64,000 bases of DNA, from assembly GCF_002258315.1 (NCBI RefSeq), contig NZ_NOYD01000038.1:310001-374000 (forward strand), written 5' to 3'. This DNA is from Rhodococcus sp. 06-462-5. GTDB taxonomy: Bacteria; Actinomycetota; Actinomycetes; Mycobacteriales; Mycobacteriaceae. Shown one piece after another: positions 1 through 8,736 of the stretch. How positions within the stretch are numbered: the stretch's first letter is position 1; each line of letters opens with the position of its first letter. Below the pieces are notes generated by a model. It was given only the letters and a program-made list of their open reading frames with translations. It ran no database searches and was not told the origin of the DNA. The translations under genes and the position numbers were made by a program.

Positions 1-1
1 C

Positions 2-574
2 CTCGCGCAATACCTGCAGATCGTGATGAACTACACGCCGTTCCAGGCAGGCCTACGCACGCTGCCGTGGACTGCAGCACCGATGGTGGTCGCACCGATC
101 GCAGGTCTGCTCGCCGAGCGCGTCGGACTGCGCGGGTTGTTGGTCGGCGGCCTGTCGCTGCAGTCGGTCTCGCTCGTGTGGATGGCGCTGATTCTGGGAA
201 CCGACACCGAGTATTCGTCGATGGTCCCGGCCCTGCTGATGGCGGGCGTGGGCATGGGGCTGACGTTCGCTCCGTCCGCCACCGCAGTGCTGCGGGATAT
301 GAAGGACGACGATCACGCCACCGCGAGCAGTGCGAACTCCACTGTGCGAGAGGTGGGTATCGCGCTCGGCATCGCGGTACTGACAGCGGTGTTCATCGGA
401 GCCGGTGGATCACTGACACCCACCGGTTACACCGACGCCTTGGCACCCGCTCTGCTCGTCGGCGCTGGGGCAGTGGCGATCGGACTGGTGGCGGCGCTGT
501 TCATGCCGGGGCGTTCCGTCGGACCGGAACAAGCGCTCACGGTTGGCCGGGAAATGCCGTCGACGACGGACTGA
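2..574 (+). CDS. MFS drug-efflux transporter, DHA2-like, C-terminal part (5' end outside window)
   Basis: The frame is open from base 2, so only the last ~190 residues are seen. The segment QYLQIVMNYTPFQAGLRTLP matches the conserved loop after the central helices of 14-TM DHA2 (EmrB/QacA) exporters, and four to five hydrophobic helices follow. The family exports drugs or lipids by proton antiport across the cytoplasmic membrane. Its 3' end overlaps the convergent DUF4439 gene by 38 bp. In M. tuberculosis the exporter EfpA lies near rimP at a similar place, so this could be its counterpart, but the missing N-terminus prevents a firm name. Confidence 0.8.
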   Translation, partial: LAQYLQIVMNYTPFQAGLRTLPWTAAPMVVAPIAGLLAERVGLRGLLVGGLSLQSVSLVWMALILGTDTEYSSMVPALLMAGVGMGLTFAPSATAVLRDMKDDDHATASSANSTVREVGIALGIAVLTAVFIGAGGSLTPTGYTDALAPALLVGAGAVAIGLVAALFMPGRSVGPEQALTVGREMPSTTD

Positions 575-977
575 CGCCCAGAATCTGCTGCCACGTCGCG
601 AGGCGCACCGCGGCGTCGGTCAACGCCTGCACCCCCATGTCGCGGGTCGCTCCCGAGCGGCTGCGTTCGATCAGCGAACGCCACGCGATGCTCGTGTCGA
701 TCTCGGCCTGCGCGGCCAACTGTGCAGCCGAGATCGCGTCGGTCACCGGAAACGGCGACGCGTACGCCGGATCGGGCAGTGGCACAGTGACGCTCGCTGC
801 CTGGAGCGCATCGATGGTCGCGTCTCGGCGTGCACGGTGAGCGGCAGTGTTCGACGCCACCACCTCGGCGCGGGTGGGGTTGGAGAATGCCGCGACGACG
901 CCGTAGGCGAACACCGCCGCGTATTCGGCGTCCAGGGCATCGACGAGGCCTTGCTGTTCCGGACCGAGATCGCTCAT
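537..977 (-). CDS. Ferritin-like DUF4439 protein
   Basis: This 146-residue alanine-rich helical protein has the layout of the actinobacterial DUF4439 ferritin-like fold: a short N-terminal helix with the pattern EYAAVFAYG, then three more long helices. Its function is unknown. The ATG overlaps the TGA of the upstream lipoprotein gene (ATGA), so the two are probably translationally coupled. The pair resembles Rv2843/Rv2844, which also sit divergently beside rimP in mycobacteria. I see no full set of metal-binding Glu/His residues typical of iron-storing ferritins, so iron storage is not implied. Confidence 0.8.
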   Translation of the reverse strand: MSDLGPEQQGLVDALDAEYAAVFAYGVVAAFSNPTRAEVVASNTAAHRARRDATIDALQAASVTVPLPDPAYASPFPVTDAISAAQLAAQAEIDTSIAWRSLIERSRSGATRDMGVQALTDAAVRLATWQQILGVSPSSTAFPGQP

Positions 978-1477
978 GCCAGAACCACCAGGGCCGAGAC
1001 CGTGCAGGAGGCGCTGATCGAACCGAGAAGGCCTGCCCGGTAACCGCTTTCGTTGCGCGCCGCATCTGCTGCGCTGCGAGCGGAGGAGGTCAACATCTCC
1101 CGCACGGCCACGAGATCGGGCGGTGGCGTCGTGGGAGCGGGTGTCGTGGTGGCGGCGACCGAAGACGTGTCCGTCGAGGCGCCGGTGGCGCGGGCGATCT
1201 CGGTGTCGAGCGCAGCGGCGTGCTCGGTCCGCTGCGCCGCAACGATTCCGAGTGCTGCCGCGTAGTCGGTGATCACCGTCGCGGCCGCGGTGGCATCCGC
1301 GGCATCGGCGCGGGCAGCACGCAACTGCGCGGTCAGGGTATCGAGGGCAGGACCCGAGATGGTCTCCTGGCTGCAGGCCGCCATGCTGGACACGGTGGCC
1401 GCGGACAGAGCGGCGACACCGGCGAGTCGGAACAACCCGCGGCGACTGAGCGCGAGGGGGACGGTCGGCGTTGGCAC
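974..1477 (-). CDS. Tat-type or lipoprotein-signal exported protein, alanine-rich
   Basis: This is a 167-residue protein. The N-terminus carries [10 protein letters not shown], a twin-arginine-like motif, followed by a hydrophobic stretch and the lipobox-like MAAC with Cys near residue 34, so it is probably exported and lipid-anchored. A long alanine-rich helical region and a Thr/Pro-rich linker (residues ~107-120) follow. The C-terminal part has a second hydrophobic segment. The start is GTG at 1477. It forms a two-gene unit with the DUF4439 gene and faces rimP across 167 bp. The partner protein has a ferritin-like fold, but no function can be assigned. Confidence 0.75.
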   Translation of the reverse strand: MPTPTVPLALSRRGLFRLAGVAALSAATVSSMAACSQETISGPALDTLTAQLRAARADAADATAAATVITDYAAALGIVAAQRTEHAAALDTEIARATGASTDTSSVAATTTPAPTTPPPDLVAVREMLTSSARSAADAARNESGYRAGLLGSISASCTVSALVVLA

Positions 1478-1567
1478 TCCGATATCGTGCCAGACCGCAG
1501 CGCTCGCACGCGCCGTGCCCGTGTGTCGCGTCGGCGATCGTGGTCACGAGCAGTGCCTGCGGGGCGG

Positions 1568-1573
1568 TAGGCT
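1568..1573 (+). promoter_or_regulatory. Candidate -10 box (TAGGCT) of the rimP-nusA operon
   Basis: TAGGCT fits the actinobacterial -10 consensus TANNNT and lies 71 bp before the rimP ATG, in the spacer between the divergent lipoprotein gene and rimP. No convincing -35 hexamer lies 16-18 bp upstream. The same hexamer precedes ribF, rpsO and dapB in this window. Confidence 0.45.
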
Positions 1574-1644
1574 GTTGGTTCACCAAACGCAGTCCGGCTG
1601 CCGTACGCCGGATCGCCCACAACTACACACGAGGAGTTCGCGAC

Positions 1645-2220
1645 ATGCCTGTTCCGTCCAAGGAAAGGGTTGTCGAACTGCTCGCCGACCTCGTTCGAGA
1701 ACGGGGTTACGACCTCGAAGACGTGAACGTTGTCGCCGCAGGAAAGCACAGTGCAGTGCGGATCATGGTCGATCGCGAAGAGGGAATCGACCTCGACGCG
1801 CTCCCGGAACTGAGCCGCGAGATCTCGGATGTCTTCGATGCCGTGACCGATTTCGGGGAAGCCCCGTACACGCTGGAAGTCACCACCCCAGGAATCGACC
1901 GCCCGCTGACCGAGGCTCGGCATTGGCGTCGGGCCCGCGGACGCAAGGTGCGCGTCGAACTCGCCGACGGCAAGTTCGACGGTCGCGTCGGTGCGCTCGA
2001 CGGTGACTCGGTCACCGTGGTGATCAAGGAGAAGGGTGTGCTGTCGACGCGCTCCGTTGCATTGGCCGATGTAGTGAAAGCTGTTGTACAGGTGGAGTTC
2101 TCGCGGCCGAGCGCCGAAGAGATGGACCTGGCGGGCGGCGTGGTCGGAAGCAGGCCGTCACCCGCGAACACCGATGAGATCGTGGACGTGGAAGCACCGG
2201 AAGAAGGGTCGGACAAGTGA
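1645..2220 (+). CDS. rimP: Ribosome maturation factor RimP
   Basis: This 191-residue protein has the RimP N-terminal alpha/beta domain (residues 1-90, with the motif [10 protein letters not shown] at its end) and the C-terminal SH3-like domain (~95-165). The C-terminal tail is acidic. RimP assists 30S subunit assembly in the cytoplasm. The ATG at 1645 has a good ribosome-binding site, GAGGAG, eight bases upstream. The stop overlaps the nusA GTG (GTGA), giving the rimP-nusA arrangement conserved in most bacteria. Upstream in-frame codons exist but lack homology and a ribosome-binding site. Confidence 0.95.
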   Translation: MPVPSKERVVELLADLVRERGYDLEDVNVVAAGKHSAVRIMVDREEGIDLDALPELSREISDVFDAVTDFGEAPYTLEVTTPGIDRPLTEARHWRRARGRKVRVELADGKFDGRVGALDGDSVTVVIKEKGVLSTRSVALADVVKAVVQVEFSRPSAEEMDLAGGVVGSRPSPANTDEIVDVEAPEEGSDK

Positions 2221-3224
2221 ATATCGACATCGCCGCATTGCGCGCCATCGAGGCGGACAAGGGAATTCCGATCGAGATGGTGATCTCGACGATTCAGACC
2301 GCATTGCTGACGGCCTACCGTCACACCGAGGGGCACCAGTCCAACGCGTGGATCGACGTCGATCGCAAGACCGGCTCCGTTCGGGTGATGGCCAAGGAAC
2401 TCGACGCCGACGGCAATCTGATCTCCGAGTGGGACGACACCCCGGAAGGCTTCGGACGCATCGCGGCGACCACGGCGCGTCAGGTCATCCTGCAGCGCCT
2501 GCGCGACGCCGAGCACGAGCGGTCGTTCGGCGAGTACTCCACGCACGAGGGCGAGATCGTCAACGGTGTCATCCAGCGCGACACGCGTGCCAATGCCAAG
2601 GGCACCGTCATCGTCCGCATCGGCAGTGACGCCAACGGAGCCGACGGTCTGCTGCCGCCCGCCGAGCAGGTGCCGGGTGAGAGCTACGAGCACGGCGAAC
2701 GCATCAAGTGCTACGTCGTCGGAGTCGCCCGGGGCAACCGCGGTCCGCAGATCACGCTCTCGCGCACCCATCCGAATCTGGTGCGCAAGCTGTTCGCCCT
2801 CGAAGTGCCCGAGATCGCCGACGGTTCGGTCGACATCGTGGCAGTGGCCCGCGAGTCGGGGCACCGCTCGAAGATCGCCGTTGCGTCCACCGTGTCCGGT
2901 CTCAACGCCAAAGGCGCGTGCATCGGACCGATGGGGCAGCGCGTGCGCAACGTGATGAGCGAACTTGCGGGCGAGAAGATCGACATCATCGATTTCGACG
3001 AGGATCCGGCCACGTTCGTCGGGAATGCACTTTCCCCGTCGAAGGTTGTCTCTGTGACGGTCGTCGACGCGGTTGCGCGTGCAGCCCGGGTCGTGGTTCC
3101 CGAATACCAGCTTTCTCTGGCCATCGGCAAGGAAGGGCAGAACGCTCGACTGGCCGCCCGATTGACCGGTTGGCGCATCGACATCCGCAGCGATGCGGCG
3201 GCACCCGAGACGACCAGCGCGTAG
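2217..3224 (+). CDS. nusA: Transcription termination/antitermination factor NusA
   Basis: This 335-residue protein has the standard order: an N-terminal RNA-polymerase-binding domain (1-105), an S1 RNA-binding domain (~110-185), KH1 with GPMGQRV near residue 237, and KH2 with [12 protein letters not shown] near residue 301. It lacks the C-terminal acidic repeats of proteobacterial NusA, as is usual in Actinobacteria. NusA modulates RNA polymerase pausing, termination and rRNA antitermination. The GTG start overlaps the rimP stop, so the genes are translationally coupled. Confidence 0.96.
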   Translation: MNIDIAALRAIEADKGIPIEMVISTIQTALLTAYRHTEGHQSNAWIDVDRKTGSVRVMAKELDADGNLISEWDDTPEGFGRIAATTARQVILQRLRDAEHERSFGEYSTHEGEIVNGVIQRDTRANAKGTVIVRIGSDANGADGLLPPAEQVPGESYEHGERIKCYVVGVARGNRGPQITLSRTHPNLVRKLFALEVPEIADGSVDIVAVARESGHRSKIAVASTVSGLNAKGACIGPMGQRVRNVMSELAGEKIDIIDFDEDPATFVGNALSPSKVVSVTVVDAVARAARVVVPEYQLSLAIGKEGQNARLAARLTGWRIDIRSDAAAPETTSA

Positions 3225-3257
3225 GGCCGGAATGCGGAGTTCGGGGCAATACAGCGG

Positions 3258-3289
3258 TAGAGTGGTCGATGGTTCGGTAACGACCTCTC
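3258..3289 (+). promoter_or_regulatory. Hairpin with embedded -10-like box between nusA and ylxR
   Basis: GAGTGGTCG (3260-3268) and CGACCTCTC (3281-3289) form a nine-position stem with one T-T mismatch around a 12-nt loop. TAGAGT (3258-3263), a TANNNT -10-like box, overlaps the left arm. No U-tract follows. It could be an attenuator, an RNA-processing site or an internal promoter for ylxR-infB. Confidence 0.35.
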
Positions 3290-3320
3290 CGCCCAGAGAC
3301 ATGAACGCGAGTATCCGGTA

Positions 3321-3653
3321 GTGACAAGCCGGCCGATTCGTACATGCATCGGGTGCAGAGAGCGAGTGCCGGCCGCCGATCTGTTGAGGATCGTGGTTCG
3401 AGAAGCTGGTTCGCACGAATTCGCTCTCGTCCCCGACGTCCGGCATTCGATGTCCGGCCGTGGTGCGTGGTTGCACTACAGCCGAGAATGCCTGCACAAT
3501 GCGGAACGACGCCGAGTCTTCGGTCGCGCGTTTCGGATATCGGGAAATGTGGAATCGTCCGCAGTGACAGCCGTGCTCGACGAGTACGACAAGCTGCAGG
3601 CCGAGGACACGACAAGAGCAACACCCGTCGACAAGAACAGGCAACAGCACTGA
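3321..3653 (+). CDS. ylxR: YlxR family RNA-binding protein (DUF448)
   Basis: This 110-residue protein begins with the YlxR signature [11 protein letters not shown] and carries the family's GRGAWLH motif in the middle. YlxR is a small basic nucleoid- or RNA-associated protein found between nusA and infB in many Gram-positive bacteria. Some members bind RNase P RNA or act as transcription regulators. The start is GTG at 3321. Position and motif make the identification firm, while the exact role is unsettled in the family. Confidence 0.9.
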   Translation: MTSRPIRTCIGCRERVPAADLLRIVVREAGSHEFALVPDVRHSMSGRGAWLHYSRECLHNAERRRVFGRAFRISGNVESSAVTAVLDEYDKLQAEDTTRATPVDKNRQQH

Positions 3654-3750
3654 TGAGCACACCGTGAAGCACCAACGATGAACGTCCATCGGAGATAACC
3701 CGAGGTCGTGCGGGCACCAAGCCTCGCTCGGCCTCTCAGTGAGGAGAGCA

Positions 3751-6654
3751 GTGGCAGGCAAGGCCCGCGTGCACGAGTTGGCAAAAGAACTCGGTGTCAC
3801 CAGTAAGGAACTACTCGCACGGCTCAAAGAGCAGGGCGAGTTCGTCAAGTCCGCATCATCCACAGTCGAAGCCCCCGTGGCACGTCGACTGCGTGAATCC
3901 TTCCCGTCCGACAGTGCGGACACGTCTGCACCCGCCGCAGCTGCACCGAACGGTCGCGCAGCGGCCGATCGTGCTGCAGGCAGCACCGCGAAGCCGGGCG
4001 CAGCGAAACCGGGCGGACCCCGTCCCGGCCCCAAGCCGGCACCCCGTCCGGCAGAGCCGGAAGCACCCGCAGCGCAAGCTCCCGTGGAGGCAGCACCGGC
4101 TGCACCCGCAACTCCGGCTGCCCCGCCGGCTCCGGCCCCGGCAGCACCGACCCCTTCGCCCGCAGCGCCCGCCGCTTCGGTCGAACAGGCTCCTGCCGCG
4201 TCTGCCTCAACCAGCGACGCTGCACCCGCCCCGGCCGCTCCCAAGCCCGCAGGTCCCGGTCCCAAGCCCGGCCCCAAGGCTCCGCGTGTCGGTAACAACC
4301 CGTACTCCTCGGCTCCCGTGGAGCGACCGGCTCCCCGGCCCGCTCCCGGTGCTCCGCGCCCCGGTGGCGGACGACCCGCTCCCGGACAGGGTGGGCCTCG
4401 TCCCGCAACACCGTCCGGTGGCAGTCGTCCGGCTCCCGGTCAGGGCGGGCCTCGTCCCGCACCGGGCCAGGCCGGACCTCGTCCGAGCCCGGGCTCGATG
4501 CCTCCTCGCCCCAATCCCGGTGCCATGCCGACCCGTTCGGCACGTCCCGGTCCCGCAGCAGGTCGTCCCGGTCGCCCCGGTGGCGCTCCGGGCGGACGTC
4601 CGGGCGGCGGTGGTGGCGGTGGTTACCGCGGCGGCGGCGCTCCCGGCGCTCCCGGTGGTGCCCCCGCAGGCGGCGCTCCCGCAGGTGGTTTCCGCGGTCG
4701 TCCCGGCGGCGGTGGACGCCCCGGTCAGCGCGGCGCAGCAGCAGGTGCATTCGGTCGTCCCGGCGGAGCAGTTCGTCGTGGACGCAAGTCGAAGCGGGCG
4801 AAACGCGCCGAGTACGAGAGCATGCAGGCTCCCGCAGTCGGCGGCGTCAGGCTGCCCCGCGGTAACGGTGAGACCATCCGTCTCGCCCGCGGCGCATCGC
4901 TGTCGGACTTCGCGGACAAGATCGACGCGAACCCGGCCGCACTGGTGCAGGCCCTGTTCAACCTCGGTGAGATGGTTACCGCGACGCAGTCCGTCAACGA
5001 CGAGACGCTGGAGCTTCTCGGCGGCGAGATGAACTACGTCGTTCAGGTCGTCAGTCCCGAGGACGAAGATCGTGAGCTCCTCGACTCGTTCGACCTCACC
5101 TACGGCGAGGATGCCGGCGGCGAGGACGATCTGGAACAGCGTCCCCCGGTGGTCACCGTCATGGGCCACGTCGATCACGGTAAGACGCGACTGCTCGACT
5201 CGATTCGTAACACCACGGTGCGCGAAGGCGAGGCAGGCGGAATCACGCAGCACATCGGTGCGTACCAGGTGCTGACCGAGCTCGAAGGCAACGAACGTCT
5301 CGTCACCTTCATCGACACCCCCGGTCACGAGGCCTTCACGGCCATGCGTGCTCGTGGTGCGAAGGCCACCGACCTCGCGATCCTGGTGGTCGCAGCCGAC
5401 GACGGCGTCATGCCGCAGACGGTGGAGGCCATCAACCACGCCCAGGCGGCCGATGTGCCGATCGTGGTCGCGGTGAACAAGATCGACAAGGAAGGCGCGA
5501 ACCCGGACAAGATCCGGCAGCAGCTGACCGAATACGGTCTGGTCGCCGAGGAGTACGGCGGCGAGACGATGTTCGTCGACATCTCCGCCAAGCAGGGCAC
5601 CAACATCGATGCCCTCCTCGAAGCGGTGCTGCTGACGGCCGACGCGTCGCTCGATCTGCGTGCCAACCCGGACATGGACGCTCAGGGTGTCGCCATCGAG
5701 GCGCACCTCGACCGTGGTCGTGGCCCGGTCGCGACCGTGCTCATCGCTCGCGGAACGCTGCGTGTCGGTGACTCGATCGTCGCCGGTGACGCGTACGGAC
5801 GCGTTCGTCGAATGGTCGACGAGCACGGCGAGGACGTCACCGAAGCGATGCCGTCCCGTCCCGTGCAGGTCATCGGCTTCACGTCGGTGCCCGGTGCAGG
5901 CGACAACCTGTTGGTCGTCGACGAGGACCGGATCGCGCGGCAGATCGCCGACCGTCGAAATGCGCGCAAGCGCAATGCGCTGGCAGCCAAGAGCCGCAAG
6001 CGCATCAGCCTCGACGATCTCGATGCAGCTCTGAAGGAGACTTCGCAGCTCAACTTGATCCTCAAGGGTGACAACTCGGGAACCGTGGAAGCGCTCGAAG
6101 AGGCGCTGCTCGGTATCGAGATCGACGACGAGGTCGAACTGCGCGTCATCGACCGCGGTGTCGGTGGCGTCACGGAGACCAACGTGAACCTGGCGTCGGC
6201 ATCCAACGCGATCATCATCGGCTTCAACGTTCGAGCGGAAGGCAAGGCCACCGAGCTGGCCAACCGCGAAGGCGTCGACATCCGGTACTACTCGGTGATC
6301 TACCAGGCCATCGACGAGATCGAGAAGGCCCTCAAGGGCATGCTCAAGCCGGTGTACGAAGAGGTTGCCCTCGGGCAGGCCGAGATCCGCGCGCTGTTCC
6401 GTTCCTCCAAGGTCGGAAACATCGCCGGTTGCCTCGTCACCTCCGGTACGATCCGTCGCAACGCCAAGGCACGACTCATCCGAGACAGTGCCGTTGTCGC
6501 GGAAACCGTCACGATCTCCTCGCTCCGCCGCGAGAAGGACGACGCGACGGAGGTCCGGGAGGGCTACGAGTGTGGTTTGACGGTGACGTACTCCGACATC
6601 AAGGTGGGCGATGTCATCGAGGCGTACGAACTCCGTGAAAAGCCGCGCGACTAG
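3751..6654 (+). CDS. infB: Translation initiation factor IF-2
   Basis: This 967-residue protein starts [15 protein letters not shown], the IF2 N-terminal helical domain. A long Ala/Pro and then Gly/Pro/Arg-rich low-complexity region follows (~50-345). The GTPase carries G1 GHVDHGKT (472-479), G3 DTPGHE, G4 NKID and G5 SAKQG, followed by the beta-barrel domains and the C-terminal fMet-tRNA-binding domain. IF-2 brings initiator tRNA to the 30S subunit. GTG at 3751 is chosen over GTG at 3739 because GAGGAGAG lies just before it and homologues start there. Codon and amino-acid composition of the linker is strongly skewed. Confidence 0.96.
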   Translation: MAGKARVHELAKELGVTSKELLARLKEQGEFVKSASSTVEAPVARRLRESFPSDSADTSAPAAAAPNGRAAADRAAGSTAKPGAAKPGGPRPGPKPAPRPAEPEAPAAQAPVEAAPAAPATPAAPPAPAPAAPTPSPAAPAASVEQAPAASASTSDAAPAPAAPKPAGPGPKPGPKAPRVGNNPYSSAPVERPAPRPAPGAPRPGGGRPAPGQGGPRPATPSGGSRPAPGQGGPRPAPGQAGPRPSPGSMPPRPNPGAMPTRSARPGPAAGRPGRPGGAPGGRPGGGGGGGYRGGGAPGAPGGAPAGGAPAGGFRGRPGGGGRPGQRGAAAGAFGRPGGAVRRGRKSKRAKRAEYESMQAPAVGGVRLPRGNGETIRLARGASLSDFADKIDANPAALVQALFNLGEMVTATQSVNDETLELLGGEMNYVVQVVSPEDEDRELLDSFDLTYGEDAGGEDDLEQRPPVVTVMGHVDHGKTRLLDSIRNTTVREGEAGGITQHIGAYQVLTELEGNERLVTFIDTPGHEAFTAMRARGAKATDLAILVVAADDGVMPQTVEAINHAQAADVPIVVAVNKIDKEGANPDKIRQQLTEYGLVAEEYGGETMFVDISAKQGTNIDALLEAVLLTADASLDLRANPDMDAQGVAIEAHLDRGRGPVATVLIARGTLRVGDSIVAGDAYGRVRRMVDEHGEDVTEAMPSRPVQVIGFTSVPGAGDNLLVVDEDRIARQIADRRNARKRNALAAKSRKRISLDDLDAALKETSQLNLILKGDNSGTVEALEEALLGIEIDDEVELRVIDRGVGGVTETNVNLASASNAIIIGFNVRAEGKATELANREGVDIRYYSVIYQAIDEIEKALKGMLKPVYEEVALGQAEIRALFRSSKVGNIAGCLVTSGTIRRNAKARLIRDSAVVAETVTISSLRREKDDATEVREGYECGLTVTYSDIKVGDVIEAYELREKPRD

Positions 6655-6660
6655 TACGGG

Positions 6661-6682
6661 TGCGGAGCCGTTCGGCTCCGCA
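6661..6682. terminator. GC-rich hairpin just after infB
   Basis: TGCGGAGCC (6661-6669) pairs perfectly with GGCTCCGCA (6674-6682) around a GTTC tetraloop, six bases after the infB stop. There is no run of T, as is common for actinobacterial terminators, so it may terminate transcription or mark a 3' processing site. Confidence 0.55.
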
Positions 6683-6740
6683 TTCGGTCGCGTCGGCTCG
6701 GTGGTGAAGCCAGGGGAGTGACACTGCGCTCCGACTTTCG

Positions 6741-6777
6741 AGCCGGTGGTGGTACGACAGATGTACCACCACCGGCT
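6741..6777. terminator. 15-bp perfect hairpin between infB and DUF503
   Basis: AGCCGGTGGTGGTAC (6741-6755) is the exact reverse complement of GTACCACCACCGGCT (6763-6777), with a 7-nt loop (GACAGAT). The right arm is followed by TTGT. It is much stronger than the hairpin 60 bp upstream and ends 31 bp before the DUF503 start. It is probably an intrinsic terminator or an RNA-processing stem that separates infB from the downstream genes. Confidence 0.6.
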
Positions 6778-6808
6778 TTGTCGTCGAAGCTGATCGAAGG
6801 ACGTCAGC

Positions 6809-7099
6809 GTGTATCTGGGTGCTCTGGAGTTGGACGTGTTGTTGGGGGATGTGCGTTCGCTCGCCGAGAAACGGTCGATGGTGGAACCGGTCCTCGGTGA
6901 TTTGCAACGGCTGGGCGTCTCGGCTGCCGAAACCGGTGAGCGAGAACGTATTCGGCGGTCCCTGCTGGGGGTTGCCGCGGCCGGTACCGATGTCGACCTA
7001 CTGCACGACAAACTGGACGAGTGCGAACGGCATGTCGCCGAACGCCACGATCTGGAACTGTTGGCAGTACGCCGGAGAATCTTCGGACCCGAGGATTGA
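6809..7099 (+). CDS. DUF503 (YlxP-like) small protein
   Basis: This 96-residue protein matches the DUF503/YlxP family: an N-terminal beta strand (MYLGALELDVLLGD), the motif RSLAEKRSMVEPV, and a C-terminal ELLAVRRRIF. In many Gram-positive bacteria this gene lies between infB and rbfA, exactly as here, which points to ribosome assembly or translation, but its molecular role is unknown. The start is GTG at 6809. A hairpin immediately upstream may uncouple it from infB. Confidence 0.88.
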   Translation: MYLGALELDVLLGDVRSLAEKRSMVEPVLGDLQRLGVSAAETGERERIRRSLLGVAAAGTDVDLLHDKLDECERHVAERHDLELLAVRRRIFGPED

Positions 7100-7107
7100 T
7101 CCGGGAA

Positions 7108-7132
7108 GTCCGCCGAGCCCTGCTCGGCAGAC
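7108..7132. repeat. Inverted repeat between DUF503 and rbfA
   Basis: GTC-C-GCCGAG (7108-7117) and CTCGGC-A-GAC (7123-7132) form a nine-pair stem with one mismatch and a 5-nt loop, shortly after the DUF503 stop. No T-run follows. It may be a weak terminator or an RNA stabiliser. Confidence 0.4.
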
Positions 7133-7202
7133 GTGAAGTGCACAACCGTCGGTACGTCGCAACACAATCGACGTTCGGCCATGAAAGAGGAGTGTGATTG
7201 TC

Positions 7203-7736
7203 GTGGTGGATCAGGCCAGGGCTCGTAAGTTGTCCAAGCGAATCGCTGCCATCGTTGCGACGGCGATCGATCACGAGATCAAGGATCCACGGCTGGCGTT
7301 CGTGACCATCACCGACACCAAGGTGACCGCCGACCTGCACGACGCCACGGTGTACTACACCGTGATGGGCGAAGATCTCGATACTCCGCCCGATCTGCAG
7401 GCCGCGGCGGCAGGACTCGAGAAGGCCAAGGGTGTGCTGCGCTCGAAGGTCGGAGCCGGAACGGGTGTTCGGTACACGCCGACATTGACCTTCGTGACCG
7501 ACACGGTGCCCGACACCGCACGCCACATGGAAGACCTTCTCGAACGCGCCCGAGTGGCCGACGAGGAACTGGCCCGCGCCCGTGCGAACGCCAAGCCCGC
7601 AGGCGACCCAGACCCATACAAAGCCCCGCGCGAAGTCGCAGACTCAGATGGTCATTCCGCAGGCTCCACTCCTGAATTGGATGGTCATTCCGCAGGCTCC
7701 ACTCCTGCAGACGTCGAGCCCGCCGAAGCCGACTGA
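7203..7736 (+). CDS. rbfA: Ribosome-binding factor A with repeat-bearing C-terminal tail
   Basis: This 177-residue protein has the RbfA KH-like core in residues 1-~120 ([14 protein letters not shown] at the start, [11 protein letters not shown] after it). RbfA binds 16S rRNA late in 30S maturation and is needed in the cold. GTG at 7203 is chosen because AGGAG lies ten bases upstream and the product begins MVDQ. Residues ~120-177 form an extension beyond the core. It holds two identical copies of the nonapeptide DGHSAGSTP, encoded by perfect 28-bp direct repeats with a 33-bp period. The stop is one base before the nrnA ATG. Confidence 0.94.
   Translation: MVDQARARKLSKRIAAIVATAIDHEIKDPRLAFVTITDTKVTADLHDATVYYTVMGEDLDTPPDLQAAAAGLEKAKGVLRSKVGAGTGVRYTPTLTFVTDTVPDTARHMEDLLERARVADEELARARANAKPAGDPDPYKAPREVADSDGHSAGSTPELDGHSAGSTPADVEPAEAD
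7647..7707 (+). repeat. Two perfect 28-bp direct repeats in the 3' end of rbfA
   Basis: The 28-mer starting GATGGTCATTCC and ending CTCCACTCCTG occurs at 7647-7674 and 7680-7707, separated by AATTG, so the period is 33 bp (11 codons) and the frame is kept. Both copies are identical at DNA level, including synonymous positions, so the duplication is recent or maintained by conversion. Confidence 0.9.
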
Positions 7737-7737
7737 C

Positions 7738-8736
7738 ATGTCCGATGGTTCGGGGTCGGTGTCAGAGGCCGACGAGGAGCTGGCGCACGCGATCGAGATG
7801 CTCGAACGTGCATCGTCGGTGACCGTGCTCTGTCATGTTCAGCCCGATGCCGACACGATCGGTAGTGGGCTCGCGCTCGGTTCGGTGCTCGAACGTCGCG
7901 GTGCGACCGTCCAGGTGGCGTTCGCGGCACCGGCGTCCCTGCCCGAGTCGATGGACGAGTTGCCCGGCAGGCACCTCCTGGTCGACGCCGATCAGGTCAC
8001 CGACACCGTCGACCTGGTGGTCACGGTCGACGCCGGAAGCCGAGGTCGGCTGGGTTCGTTGGGTGACCGACTCGACACGGCGAAGGCCAGCCTCGTCATC
8101 GATCACCACCGCAGCAACACTCGATTCGGAACGCTGAACGTGGTGCATGCATCCGCCGAGTCCACCACCGCCGTGATCGCGCGTCTGTTCGATCGGTGGG
8201 GCGTCGAGATCGACGCCGATCTGGCTCACCTGCTCTTCGCGGGCCTGGTTACCGATACCGGTTCGTTCCGCTGGGTTCGCCCGGGTTCTCACCTGTTGGC
8301 CGAGAGACTGTTGGCCACGGGCATCGACGGCGCTCACATCGCCCGCAAGCTACTCGACACCCATCCGTTCGACTGGCTGCCGATGCTCGGGTCCGTGCTC
8401 GGCTCGGCATCCCTGATTCCCGACGCAGCAGACGGACGAGGGCTGGTGTACGCCGTCATTCGGAGCGAGGATTCGGCCGGACTGCGGTCCGAGGAAATCG
8501 AGAGTGTGATCGACATCGTGCGCACCACCTCCGAAGCGGAGGTGGCCGCGGTGCTCAAGCAACAGGATTTCGGCTCGGTCTGGGTGGTCTCCCTGCGCTC
8601 GAAGACCGAGGTCGACGTCTCGGCAGTGGCCTGTGAACTCGGCGGCGGCGGGCACCGCAACGCAGCCGGCTACACCGCGACCGGTGACCTGCCCGACGTG
8701 ATCGAAGCGCTGCGCGGAGCCCTCTCGGCGTCGTGA
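7738..8736 (+). CDS. nrnA: DHH/DHHA1 phosphoesterase, NrnA-like (oligoribonuclease/pAp phosphatase)
   Basis: This 332-residue protein has the DHH motifs in order: PDADTIGSG near residue 36, DAGSRGRL, the IDHHRSN triad near 121, and a C-terminal DHHA1 domain ending GGGGHRNAAG (~302-311). NrnA degrades 2-5 nt RNA oligomers and dephosphorylates 3'-phosphoadenosine 5'-phosphate; some actinobacterial members also hydrolyse cyclic dinucleotides. The ATG is one base after the rbfA stop and the stop overlaps the dinF GTG, so it is part of a coupled run. Its place between rbfA and dinF matches mycobacteria. Confidence 0.92.
   Translation: MSDGSGSVSEADEELAHAIEMLERASSVTVLCHVQPDADTIGSGLALGSVLERRGATVQVAFAAPASLPESMDELPGRHLLVDADQVTDTVDLVVTVDAGSRGRLGSLGDRLDTAKASLVIDHHRSNTRFGTLNVVHASAESTTAVIARLFDRWGVEIDADLAHLLFAGLVTDTGSFRWVRPGSHLLAERLLATGIDGAHIARKLLDTHPFDWLPMLGSVLGSASLIPDAADGRGLVYAVIRSEDSAGLRSEEIESVIDIVRTTSEAEVAAVLKQQDFGSVWVVSLRSKTEVDVSAVACELGGGGHRNAAGYTATGDLPDVIEALRGALSAS

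Noticed and set aside
1707-4298. An 863-codon open frame on the minus strand across rimP, nusA, ylxR and infB
   Set aside because: It lies antisense to well-identified genes, has no domain, and stays open because of GC-biased third positions and the Ala/Pro/Gly-rich infB linker.
4207-7182. A 991-codon open frame on the minus strand opposite infB
   Set aside because: It is a shadow of infB; its product is low-complexity Ala/Gly/Thr/Cys at one end and lacks any recognisable fold.
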